Shown piece by piece: positions 22,475-35,100 of a stretch of DNA of 64,000 nt. Made by a program: the position numbers and the translations under genes. Position 1 is the stretch's first letter. Every line of letters starts with the position of its first letter. This stretch comes from Cyanoderma ruficeps (taxonomy: Eukaryota > Chordata > Aves > Passeriformes > Timaliidae): the NCBI GenBank assembly GCA_008694505.1, contig VZDJ01000667.1:1-64000 (forward strand). The letters run 5' to 3'. A model generated the notes under the pieces. The model made no database searches and had not been told where the DNA came from. It saw nothing but the letters and a program-made list of their open reading frames with translations.

Positions 22475-22480
22475 AATAAA
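22475..22480 (+). terminator. Polyadenylation signal of the ITPRIPL1-like copy
   Basis: AATAAA lies 77 bases after the last stop of the ITPRIPL1-like copy. It may be what ends transcripts of the shortened copy. Confidence 0.6.
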
Positions 22481-22929
22481 AATTTCTGAAAGCCTCAAGT
22501 ATCAGCACCATGTTATGTGCTTTCATACCTTTTCGATGTACTAATCCTATGGGCAGCTCCATATAACTCTGGCTCTTTCTCTCTTTCTTCCTGCAGTTCC
22601 AGCTCTCTGCTTCCTATCCCTAGCACTGTCTGTCCCTCCTACAGTGGCTTACCTTATCTGTCCCTCATACGACCTCCTGTCCCTCCTCACGCCACAGCCA
22701 GCAAACTCCAACTAACTCTCTACCAACTAACTCTTTTATTACACTTATAGCTGTGAGGGCAAGGCTGTTCCCACTCTTCGTAATTAACACAGCTGCAATA
22801 TATCAGTGGTAGGATTGCCTTTAGCGCTATCTGCATCTGTCTTTCCATAGAAAACACTAAAAGTAAAAAGGATTTTTAGGAGCTGAAAAAGCAGGCCTCA
22901 AACAGAAATAGCTGAGAACTGAGAATCTG
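22481..22929. other. Non-coding 3' flank
   Basis: Pyrimidine-rich then A-rich sequence downstream of the ITPRIPL1-like copy. The frame at 22517-22750 (Ser/Pro/Leu-rich) reflects the composition. Nothing further was recognised. Confidence 0.4.
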
Positions 22930-23445
22930 CTGTAAAAGAAAAAGATCAAAACTAGAAAAGATACAGTAGTATAGCAAACAAGGACATGGGAAACAAAGGC
23001 TGAGTTAATAGGTTTGGCTTGAATGAATCTTAACACTGCAGAAAATATATGCCTGACGATAACAGAAGGTCTTAAGCTTAATAAGGGTGTTGTATATTGT
23101 TAATAGAACAAGGTACAAAAGAACATTGTTCAAAGCAGGTGTACGTATGCTATAATTGATTGGTTAGAACAATTGTCTGTAAGCTTTAACAATATGCTAT
23201 TGGCTAAAAAAGTTTTAAGATGCTTTGTAATAAAGAAATTTGCATGCTGTGGGCAGACCGTGACCTGCTGCCGTCCTTTAGCTATGCAAAATCCTGTAAT
23301 GAGACTGATGCTTCATTAAAGATTGAGAAGAGTTACCCTGGCAGCCTCGTCCCATTCCTGCCTGCTCCAACACACACCCTGTGGGCCAGAGAGCTGCCGC
23401 CTCTTAGACTCACTGCCGAGGTGCCACTGCTGTTGAGGTGACATA
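22930..23445 (+). mobile_element. LTR-like retroviral remnant
   Basis: About 0.5 kb with an LTR-type order: two CCAAT-type words (ATTGGTTAG, ATTGGCT) at about 23158 and 23200, AATAAA at 23229-23234, then a GC-richer region ending near TTGAGGTGACA (about 23443). The text is what I would expect of a songbird ERV LTR, but I could not find a second copy or a target-site duplication. Both ends are estimates. Confidence 0.45.
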
Positions 23446-25654
23446 ATTTTATCCAAAAGGAGTTGAGGAAGGTGAAGTCAACCATTCCTCATGGGACATT
23501 TTTTTGTATTCTGTTAGGATTCTTTAGTTCATTATGTACTCTGAAAAACGTAGACAGATCATAATAATTCTAAAACCTCCCAAGGCAGAGCTGGGAAGGT
23601 TAAGATGACTTCAAATATGCAGAAGTTTTTGTTGAGAAAAATTATACCTCCACAGTTTCCCCACACCACTTATTTTTCATTAAAAAAAAAAAGTTCTTGG
23701 ACTAATATTCAGTCTACCATCAAGTCACTTGTGATGAGAATACAGACAAGTCACAAACATTAGTAAATTATCAATACAAGCAGTTAATGGTGGCAATTAA
23801 AACTTTTGTGGCTTCTCCCACAGCTCCCTCTCAACTCTAGAAAGGTTTGTATAAAAATAGAAGAGAAAATTTCGCCCACTGCAGACCCATTACTAAAAGG
23901 AAAGCAAAGCCTCTTGAATCCACCCCCAGAGGTGACTGAGCCTAAGTGAAAAATGATCACCACATCTTGATTTAAATCCACTGGCAGCTGCCCCAATCCT
24001 AGACTCATTCTTTTGATCTTCAGCAGGGAGGTGAGAGTGTTTCTGGAAAAAGAAAACAACACAAACTTCCTGGGCAAAAGCAAGCTGTGTAACTGCATCA
24101 ACTTGGGATCTTTTGGGTGGGATTCCACCTTCAATTGCGTGAAGTGCTTGCTGCATTGCTCTTGCTGCTTCCCCCAGCATTAATAACTAATATTAAAAAC
24201 TAGTATTAAAAACTAATATTGCACTAATTGCAAGCATAGCTTGGCACCAGCAGTGAACCTTCTCTTTGTCTTCCTTCTGGGTTAAAACAAAAATAAATTT
24301 GAAGAGGAATAATCCCTGAAAACTTGTTCTTGTACAGCTCCATGCATCTGCATAACAGTTCTGACTAACAGAGAGCAATGGCCTACAAACTTTTCCTGAA
24401 GCTCTTCCATGGCATAGCTGCAGGAGCTTTTCCTGCAGCCCTGGGGTGTTGGTAGCCTTTGGCTGAGGATGGGGATTATTAGAAATGCGTCAGCTCAAAT
24501 TAAGTTGCAAACGAGACCATTTTCCAAATTCAATAGTACTTTTTTTTTTAAAAAAAAAAACTAATGATATGAGCGAGAGAGGGGAAAAGGAAGAAATAGG
24601 AAAGATAAGTGATAGATACAGATTCAGTAGAAGTTATCACTACCACTTCATGGATCCCACTGGCATCCCCAGTGATTGTCCCCAGCTGGTGGTGAGAGAC
24701 CCCAAAAAACATAGAATCCAACGGATTCATAGATTTCAGGCTAGGAGGGAATGTCCAGGTTCCTCCCCCAGAAGGGAACAGAGGGAAGGTTTTGACAGGC
24801 TTTGAATCTGCAACATCACTTTTCATCCTGTGAAGTTTTGTGGTGCAAGGCCTGTGGAAAGTGTTATAGGAGGTCTTTGATGGATTCTGACACCTCCTCA
24901 GCTGCCCCTCACGAGAATGTCCCATGGATTTGGCCTTCCCAGGGTTGAGGGTTCTACACCTGGGTCAGTTTGTGTAAGGGAAGGATGAGTGTTCTCTGCC
25001 TCTGACCAGAGGTTTAGACCACACCCAAAACTCTCCTCCTGCTTCTTTCATTGGAGGGGGGTTCTGTACAAGCCTGGCCTCTGTGGACTGTGACCTTCCC
25101 CACCGAAACCCAGCCTGGGATGGTTTTCTGCTGGCTTTGACTTTCTTGAGGATGCATTTTTTTTCCCTTAGCCTTGTCTACTTCTCCTTAGACCTGAGAT
25201 GGTTGAACAGTAGTGTCCCATTTATCTTATCTAGGTGGCCTTAAGTCATAGTCCCAAGTTCCAGTCAGGCATCCTCAGTGAGGGTTGGGCTTTGGTGGTT
25301 GTTGCTTCTTTATACAGTTTGGCCAGAATGGGCAAAACTTCCTAACAAATGTGGTGGGAGCAAGTTGTGAGGGGGAAGTTGCTGCCTCCAGGAAGACTGG
25401 GATGACTTTCATAGATTTGTCAGTAGAGCACTGAGCTTGTTGAGCCTTATGGGTTCTTCTTGTTGGGTTAGAAACAACAGCTCTCTTCTGCCATTGGAGT
25501 TTCTCAAAGACATTTAGATCAGCTGTAATCCTCCCTAAATCTCTGCTGTTTCCACAGCTTGACCTCAGAAGAAATTCAGAGGGGACAAAAAAGCCTCAAT
25601 TCTTATTTAGCAAAAAAGAAGTTGCATATTTTAGTAACAAGTAACATAATTTTG

Positions 25655-25750
25655 TTATGTTATTTGTTATTTAAGTTAATATAATATTAAATATAATATT
25701 TAAGTTAATATAATATTAAATTATTNTTATTATAATTATTTATTATTGTT
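25655..25750. repeat. AT-rich simple repeat
   Basis: Two copies of a TAAGTTAATATAATATTAAAT word followed by TTATTATAATTATT. An N lies inside (25726), as is common where simple repeats disturb assembly. Confidence 0.7.
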
Positions 25751-26837
25751 AACCCACTAACAATTTTGTTCTCTGTTGTAAAATGCAGGACTTTAAATGA
25801 ATCCTGTTTTATATTTTATCTTTAAGTTCCTTGGAGTGGGAAAAAAAGTTTGCTCAGATTGCATTATTTTCTACTAGTAAAGTGAGAAGTAGCTTTTATT
25901 TTACATTTTCTCCTGCCATATATTTTCAGATGTGTGATGAAAATTCACTGGAGCCCACCTGCTCTGCTCCTGTATGTCACATAATGTTTGAGAAGGGACA
26001 ATGACGGAAGCCAGAGCCCTCACTGATGCTAGCTGCTGGAGACAGAGAAAATGTAACAGAATGTTCGTAGGTTGAGATAGGGACCAGGAGAGATCACTCA
26101 GCAAATACCATCATGGGAAAAATACACTGAATGTGGGGATATGAATTGAATAACTAACAAATGTTGATACTTGTTATATATAAATACTGTTATAAATAAT
26201 TAGGGCAGGACATAATTTTTAACTCGTTAAAATGCCTTTATTAGAAAAGGGTGAAGCTCAAGGGATGGCCTACACTGCTGCTGCTGCTCCACCGAGGAGG
26301 AGGTCCATATCAGTTCTGCCTGCTGCCCAGTTGCTGCAGAGCTGCTAGTTCACCCTCATGGGGGTTCACAGGAACTCACTCAGGCTTGTTTAGTCTAGGG
26401 ATGTCTCTTCCTTCGGGTACTCTTTAGGTTATGGCAAGATACAGGAGACTGTCTGCAAATACCTTAGAGTGTTGCCGGTTCAATGCTGTCTTCTGTAGGT
26501 CTGGATTCTGTGTTGGCTTGTCTCAGCTAGGGGTTGCAGCAAAGCCCCATGAAAGTCTCAGTGATTTCCATAGGGGTGGTGGCAGCAGCTTGACGAACAG
26601 GCCAGATACCAGCAGGAAGTATGAAGAGGGGCAGCCGTAGGTAGGAAGAGAAGCAGCAGAGGCTTAACTTGAGGGTAAGTAAGGGATTTCAAGGGTTTGT
26701 AAGTTAAGGGGTGAGAAATTGGGGTACAATGGCATACAGCAACTAATAGGGCACCATCATTAGCTCTTATCATTTTAAACGACCAACATGTAGTCAGGAG
26801 TTTTTGTTGGGGTTTTTTATTATTCACCTCAGATACT

Positions 26838-26854
26838 AGAGAGAGAGAGAGAGA
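26838..26854. repeat. (AG)n microsatellite
   Basis: Eight AG units ending at an N (26855). The true length may differ from that shown. Confidence 0.85.
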
Positions 26855-27306
26855 NTCACAGAGGTGTTAACACCATTTCTAGTTGAACCAGCACTGGCCA
26901 GAAGTGGATCCATCTTTGAGCTGCCAGGGATTGGCTCTGCTGAACAGAGGAAGCTTCTAGCACCTTCTCACAGACACCACCTCTATAGCCCCCCTGCTAC
27001 CAAAACCAGGTCATGCAAGCTCAACACTGGTATTACTCAAAAAAAGAAGAAAAAACTCCTGTAGTGTTCCCCAGCACCCCAGTGAAATGTATACATCATT
27101 GACAGAGCACAGGAATATGCACTAAACAGTCTCTTCAAAGGATTCAGCAGGTTTTGGGATAAGTCTGTAGCAGAGAGACTGAAATCTGAGAAAGTATGTT
27201 ATTCTGAAATTTTCATTTCTGTTCTGGAAATAATTTAAACAGCTTGATCTATTCCTCATGAAGAATCCTGTTGGTGACACAGGATAATCCTTCAAATGTA
27301 AAGTTT

Positions 27307-27579
27307 TTATATCTGCAGGTTATTTTCTAGAGCATATGTGGTAAATACATTTGCTGGAAAATGGGTCCACCAAGTTAAAGCAGCTTCATTTCCATCCCAA
27401 ATCTCTAATCCAGAAGGTGCTGCAATTTTGTAAATGTTTCCATTAGGATCAAGATATTGGGATTTTACGTAACTTTCTTTGTGGATGGTTTTGACTTGCT
27501 GCTTTTTCCAATTTGAGGTAATAACTGCTCCAAAAATTGCCCTCTCCTTTTCTTCAGAAATAAAAAAGTTACTGCACCA
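27307..27579 (-). other. Unexplained open stretch on the minus strand, 90 codons
   Basis: This stretch stays open for 90 codons to a TAA at 27307-27309, and has no early Met. The reading has protein-like variety (for example SQYLDPNGNIYKIAAPSG, then LTWWTHFP) in an otherwise AT-rich region. An acceptor-like GTGCAG lies at its upstream edge (about 27571-27576 read on the minus strand). The phase fits a last exon entered after two codon bases. I cannot assign a family. The DPNGNIY stretch loosely recalls the hairpin-like repeats of proteins such as ERICH6 or SPAG17, but this is too weak to name. It could be an isolated exon, a decayed retrocopy or chance. Confidence 0.3.
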
Positions 27580-28640
27580 TCACTGGAATTTTAAATGACT
27601 GTTGCTTAATATTTAGAGGGGATCAGTGTTATTGCGTTATTCTTTCCCTTCAAAGTGCCTGAAAATTTGCATTTCTCCACATAATGAGAATGCTTGTTCT
27701 TTTTATTTCTATTCTTTACATCTGCTGCAAGGTCCCACCTTTTACAAGAGGTGAACAGTCTAACTTCTCATGTCAATGGTGTCTTTTCATTTTCAATTCC
27801 TCTAATTCTACTAGCTTTAAATTATAAACCAGGCTCTTTAGCCTTACCCTGTCTGAGGCTTAGTCCCTTTTGTACACAAATGCTCAAGAAAAAGATGAGA
27901 GAAATCATGAAGAAGGAGTCCTGTGTCTGTGGAAAGGATTTGCTCTGACCAGGTTTGATCAGCAGGAGACACAGGAGGAGTTCACATGACTTTTTCGCTT
28001 GATGAACATAGGCCAGATTTGCATGTGTGATTCACCTCAATTTACAGTAAAATGTGCAGGAGACTCTGCATGATAATACCATTTCTGTTTTCAGCTGTTG
28101 GAGAGGGGAATGAGTTCTGGTGTCAGGTGTTCCAGATGCAGTTCACTAATGAAATAATAATTATTTTCACCTTTGTGCCTAACACTCATTTAAAAAGCAA
28201 CACTAATTTAAAGTATTTCACTGCTGGGTGTTTATAAAGAGACAAGCATGGTAGCTTGAAAGGTGGCAATTTTCCATTTTTCTGCTGCATCTTCTATAAT
28301 AAATGATATATTGGAGAGCCAAAGACTTTGCACCAGGCTTCACCCAGCACAACTTGCTGTTTACAACAGCAACCTACAGTGAGTGCTCAGAGAAATCACA
28401 GTTGCCCACATGAAATCTTTTCAACATTATCCTCAGGTATTGTTAAAAGTCAAGGAGTAAAGAACCAGGACATTTTCAAACATTTAAATTAAGGTAGTTA
28501 TGGATCTTACAAATATACCTTAACAACCATGTGAAGAAGACTTGCTGTCTAAAAGCTGTGAGAGTATTTTTAATGTGTTGATGTGACTTCATGTTCATGT
28601 TATGGGTAAACTCTGTATATTAATCCGTGCTTGAAAATAA
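27580..28640. other. AT-rich intergenic DNA
   Basis: No recognised gene, RNA or element. The open frames are short and of biased composition. Confidence 0.4.
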
Positions 28641-28644
28641 AGTG

Positions 28645-29125
28645 ATATAAAATTGTGGACAATGACTCAAATAAGGATTCTGGGAAAGCAAGGGGACATC
28701 CAAGAACAGATAAGCTGGCAGAGTAAGAAAATCAACAAATGAAAGGATGCTGCAACCATGGAGATGAGCCATCAAGTGGTCCTAGCGACCTGAAACACCT
28801 GCCCAATAAGCCTGATGAGATCAACGATGGCTTCTCAGAAGTCTCATCTGTTCATCAGTACCACCCGGAAAACCTATTCAGGAGACTCAGAATCCCAAAA
28901 GAAGACAGATGAATACCCATATACAGACTGGTGGACAAAGGAACCCTGCCTCAGGGAAATTAAAAAGTAGAAAGTTGAGCTCTTGGTGGTGGGACTTTGT
29001 GAACAGAGGGGAGACTGGTGCGCTAGAGGCCTGTCCCACATTCACCCACTGTTGATTCCCGGGATAAAACTGACCTTTTTTGTGGCTGCAATTTTTGTTT
29101 GTTTTTTCCGTGTTTGCTGTCACGT
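28645..29125 (+). mobile_element. Possible LTR-like remnant
   Basis: A mixed-composition block stands out from the AT-rich flanks. It starts near TGTGGACAATGACTC and holds GTGGTGGGACTTTGTG and GGATAAAACTGACC (a polyadenylation-like word). It then passes into a T-rich tail near GCTGTCACG. This resembles a retroviral LTR 3' part. There is no second copy in the window, and the ends are uncertain. Confidence 0.35.
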
Positions 29126-32100
29126 GAAAATATTTTTTTTAATTATTTTTTCAATTTGGCTAATTCATTTATAGCATTCACTTTAACTACACAGAGTAAA
29201 CTGGAAGTCACACTGTGAATAACTCTTTTATTTCTGAAACTGGTGGAAAGGGTTGAAGGGGATTTTATGGGTTTTAGTGGGTTTCAGTGCAAGGAGAACA
29301 TAAAGTACTCCACCAATATAAATTTCTGGTGTTTCAACTGAAAATACACAAAGCAAAAACAATAAACCAAATAATTTGTGATTCAGCCAATATCTATGTC
29401 ACAATATAATTTTCATTTAGAAAGCATTTAATCTTATTCCAAACAGAGTTAGCAATACCAAACCCCAAAATATCAGGAGTGGCATGAATTTCTTCAGGTA
29501 TTGTGGGTTATTTTCCCACCAGATTGTCTGGAGGTAAGGATGGGGAGAGGAAAACAATAGATTTGAGAAAACTTTTTTTTTTTCAGACCACCTGCTTAGA
29601 TTAGTAATCTTGATAACATTATGTCACATCTTTCTGTGGTACCATTTACAACGTAAAAGTCTTTTGTTCTCTTGAGAAAAAGCACATTCACTGGTTAGGT
29701 GTTTGTTTCTAGAGTTATCCCACATACTCACTAAGGGCTAATATTTATCTTCTGCTAATGGTCCAGAAGTCTGCAAAAATATGAATTTTATGACACTCAG
29801 AGCTTTCAAATCTGCCTCTTTAGAGCTTAAACATTTATATAACTTTTTCCAATTTTGAGCACACACTAATACTAAATCATTAAAAATATATCAAATATTC
29901 AAAAATTTCTGTAAAACTAATTCACATGAAATCTTCCCCAAGATCATAGGGTGGTTTTATGTGTAACCTGTTTGCTTGAAAAATGTTTCTAAAAATTGCC
30001 CAGAAAACTTTTCAGGGGCAACCACCTGGTTCTATACCAAAGATCTGCAAATAAATACCATTTCTGCATCTCAAAAGACTCATAGATGTATTGTTTGGTT
30101 TATTTTTGGAGTTTCACAAGCAAGATAAAGCTTTATAGGAGATTTGACAGATAATTATAGACCAAAAAAAAAATGGGGAGAGATTTATAATTATATTTAA
30201 TCCCGTATTTGAGAAATCCCTATTGCCAATCTCAATGTCCTATAAGCCCTTCTAAGTTCTGAATTCACTGAATACCATATACATTCATCAAAAAAAGATA
30301 GCAAAATGTCTTGCTTCTAGTAGAAAAATTGTAAAATAATTAGACAGTGATAAATATTTTTATACATTCAGTGACAAAGGTGTGTACTTTCAAAAATCCC
30401 AAAATAACAGGTAATTGGGGGGTTTGTTTCACACAAATTGTTGCAAATGACAGAGGGCTACAAAAATCCACGGTTTTGCATTTGAAGAGAAATGGTGGAA
30501 CATTGCTCTTCAAAATTCTGTGATTCGTAGGTATGTGGAGGAACCAGTGTCTGATCCCAACCCCATCAGATTTTTCATGGGATGCATTTTACAGAGAATC
30601 CTGATTTCCATTTTACTGTGAGTCAGCTCTGCAGGGGATAAGAAGTTCATGTGTAGATTCATCTGGATTCACGTGAGAAAAAACTTCTGAGCAATATGAC
30701 AAATTTCAGTAGAAATTAAGGATCGTCACCCTGATTTATGCACTCAAAATGTTGATTGTGCTCCGTAATGTAAAGCTGATTTGGTTTTGGTTTGGTTTGC
30801 TCTCACTTTATCTGTGCAGAGCGAAGTATTTTCAAATGTCCTATGCTTGAACACGTTACATCATACAAATCATGTTTTGGCCAAATCACCCTCTGCCACT
30901 TATTCCACCAGAATTAGCAAATTTCTTGTTGGAATGTACTTTTTATTTGTCCAATTTTGTGTGTCAGAGCAAAAGCAAACACTATAAATTTATGAGGACT
31001 GCCATTTTCAGCTCAAACCAAGATTTGAATGAATTTTGACCTAGACTAGAGAGCTGATAACTGACCAGAATAAAAGCCTTACTGAAAACAGTTTTCTTTT
31101 TGTTATTAACCATGTATCTGAGTTTGTTGGTAGCTCAGGTATATGCATCCCCACAAAAAATGCAAACTTGAGCTACATATTTCAGTCTCACGCCCTTACT
31201 GTAGGTACATAATGGAATAAACCACAAAAACCAGAGTGAAATGGCAACCCGTTCACAGAAAACCCTCCATCCTCAAACCTCATGCATCTTTTTCTTTCCT
31301 TTTGGTTTTTAAATTTTTAATGAATTGTCAGTTGAATACAGTTTGTATAAGATTTCAAATCACAAACCTTATCTGGTTCACCTGATCCATTCTTTTCCAA
31401 AACACTTGAGAGAGGCCCTTCCAGAAAGCAGGAGGGACAAACTCCAAGCTAATTGCATCTTGCTGGATCTTTTTAAATTCAGTTTAAATTTAATTTAATT
31501 TCAATCCTGAAAAACTGGGAGGGAAATGCTCATGAGATGTTGTGTGTAAGTCTTTCCAGTTCGATTTCTGCAGTTCCTAAATCTGGCAATTTCAGATTTC
31601 ATAGTTGTGTCAGCTGCTGGGAATCCCAGACTTCCCTTCAGGTCAGAAGAGCACTTTCAGAAAACAGCACATTTGGCTGGACACTTCCAGCTTCATAACG
31701 CTTGGCTTAAGTATATATTTGTAATATTAAAAATGCACATTTTGTTCTGTTTCTGCTGATCTCCATTTTCATGTGCAAAGTAATTTGTGAGCTTCATTGA
31801 TGAGTTTGTTGTCTCAGACTAACAGCATTTCCTGAAGAGAGCTTAGCCCTCCAAGCTCACATTTCCTTTAGAGATACTCAAACAAATCCTAGAAAAACAT
31901 CATGTCCCTTTACCCTTTGTTCCTCAGAGGAATTAAAGTCTTAGGAAAACACTTTCCAGCTTAAACTGTTACTCTGACTCAGATGTACAGAAAAAAAAAT
32001 TAAAAATTGAGTGTTCTACATTTCCTTGCCCACCATGCCATGCTTGAAAAATATGATTTCACTATTTTTGGGACATTCTGGGAAGTGCCCACACTTCCAC

Positions 32101-35100
32101 AGAGTCCATTCCCGTTAGTTCATAGGGGCCTTATGTGGATTTTGCTGTTCATCTCAGGTGCCACTCTTCATGTTGTGGTCTGTGACTATGACAGAATACC
32201 TGATTTTCCAGCATCTTTGGACCCAAAATTGTCCATCCCAGTCCCATTTGCAGCAGTGACAGTAATAATGGCATTGGAGAAATGAGAATATTAGCTGAGA
32301 TTTCTAGAAATTGCCAAAAATCATTTCCCTGTGGTAAGGATTTTTTTTAAATTTACTTTAGGATTTTGTTGGCTGGAATTTGGCATGGGAACCCATGGGC
32401 AGCACAGGGGACTTGGATCATCGATCCTCCAGTTTGCAGACAGATTTCCAGAGGTCAGCAAGTCGTCATCTGAGTATTTACCTCTGAAAATCTGCCTTTC
32501 TAGGTGTGGAAATGACCTTACTTTTTGGAAGTGCAGCCCATCTTAATAAGATCAAAATATAGCACCTGGTAGAAACTCTTCTGTTTAGATATCCAGGACT
32601 AGTAAGTTTATTCTGGTAAGTCAGATAAGGAAATATTGAATAAACTAAATTATTATAATGTCCAGTCCTTGCGAAATAAAAATACATTTCTTTATCTTGG
32701 GGGGTGAGGGTTTGAAATACTTATTTTGAAATATGCCTATTAAGAAATATTTTAGTCAGACATTGCAGTCTAATTTTAATTTTTTAGCAGTGATATTTTC
32801 CCTAGGAAAAGGGAATAAAGAAGGAAACTTTTCAAAGGCTCCTGTGTCAATAAAACTTTCTCCAAGCATCACAAAATGATTCATCTCTTCTGGCAGACAG
32901 AGGATTCCTCTTGGGAGCATTTAGATACCCAGTTTTAAAGATATATAAAAACAAAAATTATTAGTGAAACCATACCACTCTAAATTTCAGTGTAATACCT
33001 GTCTAGGGATTTTTCATGGTTCTTCTGACCATGTCCTTTTTTCCTCCTTTTTCTTCTATAAAAAGGAAGATTCCCTCAAATTGTTTTTTTTTTTTTGTTG
33101 GTTTGGTTTTGTTTGNGTTTGGAGATGACCACAGATTAAAAAAAAAATGAATATATGGCAAAATATAATGAAGAATTTAATTAAACTAACCCTTTCATCC
33201 TAGCTGAGAAATGTTAATCCTGAAGAAAATCCCCTCAAAAAATCCTGAGGAAATCTTTACTCCTAAAGTCAAAAGCTTGGAAAATACTGGATAAAGTTAG
33301 CTCTCAAATGATTAATTTAAACTCTCCCTTTTAAGTAAACAGGCAAGATAGACCCATAACAAAGCACATTCTAAACTACCCATATCTCCATTTGCCTTTT
33401 TTTCCCCCATACCTGCATTCTGCTTAGAAAAACACAAAGGGGTTCCAAAGCATAGATAAAAAGATGAGAGATACTAAAAGTTTAAATGTCCAGGAGGATT
33501 AAAGGCTTGAAATTTGATTAACTATCAGAAGATTTTCCAACAATAAAACATGTATTTAAGAAATGAAGATTTTTTTTTTTTAAAGTAGTGACCTGGAAAT
33601 TTCTTGGCAATTGGAAAAGTCTAATTTTAAACAAATGTGAAAGAGTGCTTTTCCTCATTCTTAATAATTCACAATGAAAAAATTTGCTCTCTAATTGATC
33701 TTTTTTTTTTCTTTTTTCTGAATGAAGTTTTTCTATTTGTTGGGTTTTCCTCTCAACTGCCTATGGGATATTATTGCAACCTAAAAATTTCAACCTATTA
33801 TTGAAACCATTATTTCTGAAATTTTTTTTTCCTTATTCAAATTTTTTTTTTATTTCTGAAACTCTGCTTGGTGGTGATTAATGGAATTTAACTTCAAAAG
33901 CCTGACCCTTCAAATATTTCAAATTGACCCAGCATGTTCAATGCTGTTTTTAAAAAGAAAATTCAAATCAAAGCCTTGCTGGGTTTTGCGGGGTTTTGAG
34001 ATGTGTTTTGTTTTGTTCTGTTTTGTTGCTTTTTCTTCTATCTCTGCACACCCAGGAAATGAAACGACAGCTGAAAAATTATTGGAATTAATATCTATGT
34101 GCAAGGAATGAATCTTACGTGTCAACAAATGTAAGAGGTACTTTTATGCATTTTTCTTTTAAAAAAGGTTAAATATGTGGCTTAAACAAAGTTGTGATGT
34201 AGGTTTTGGGGTATTTTTTGTCCGTTTATTTGTGTTTTGTTTTTATTCTAAAAGCTTACACTGTCAAGAACTGCCGAGCTTGATATTTTATTCACAATGT
34301 GAGATATCTGGCAAAGACCAGAGACCAGAGACAGCCTTGGAACATTCAATACATGTAGAGAGGGTGCTCAGATACAATAATAATAGAAACTGATATATCG
34401 CTTAATCTAGGTGAATGTTAATAGCATGAGAGTCTTCCAATAAATGCAAAAACATTGGTTCTCAACAGTCCTTGGGAAAGCTTTACAAAAGCACAGTCAC
34501 CATATGTAGTGGGGAGATAATCTGAATTTTGGAAACTGAAACAAGAGATGTACAGTTGAAACTGTAGGAGGAACATTGGTTAAGTGGATGCATTTCTCAT
34601 GGGAATGACGCAGAAGTATTTGTATTATACACAGCATGTAGATGAGAGCAGAGACTTGAATATTTGCTTCCTGTATATTTGAAAAAGTAGAAAGAACTGG
34701 TGTCCTGCCAGGTACAATTCATATTTAATTGTATTCAGTGTGGAATAGCTCAACTCAATGCTGAAAAAAAGAATAAATATTATACATAAAAAGATTTACT
34801 GTATAAAGCCAACCATTTTCTGCTCAATAAATTCACTTAATTGTACAGATAACTAGTACTATATTCACTTTTAAATGGTGAGCATCTTTTAACTGCCAAA
34901 TAAAACACGTCTGCCTTTACTTACTATTTGTATTTCTTCATACGTAGCATGGGATCATTAAATGTATTTCAAGAACAGCAAGCACCTATATAATATGTAT
35001 ATATTATACATATAATAATATGAGCAAGAGCCAAGAACAACCTGCTCTGTTGCTGTGTAGTCTGAAAAGAACAGCTTGCTGAAGAGAGGGGATTTTTTTT

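Larger units (their letters stand above)
23446..27300. other. AT-rich intergenic DNA
   Basis: No gene was supported. It contains a T10/A11 palindrome at about 24540-24560, an AT-rich repeated block at 25660-25745, a short AG microsatellite at 26838-26854 and single Ns at 25726 and 26855. An open stretch on the minus strand at about 23893-24180 is treated in the findings. Confidence 0.45.
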
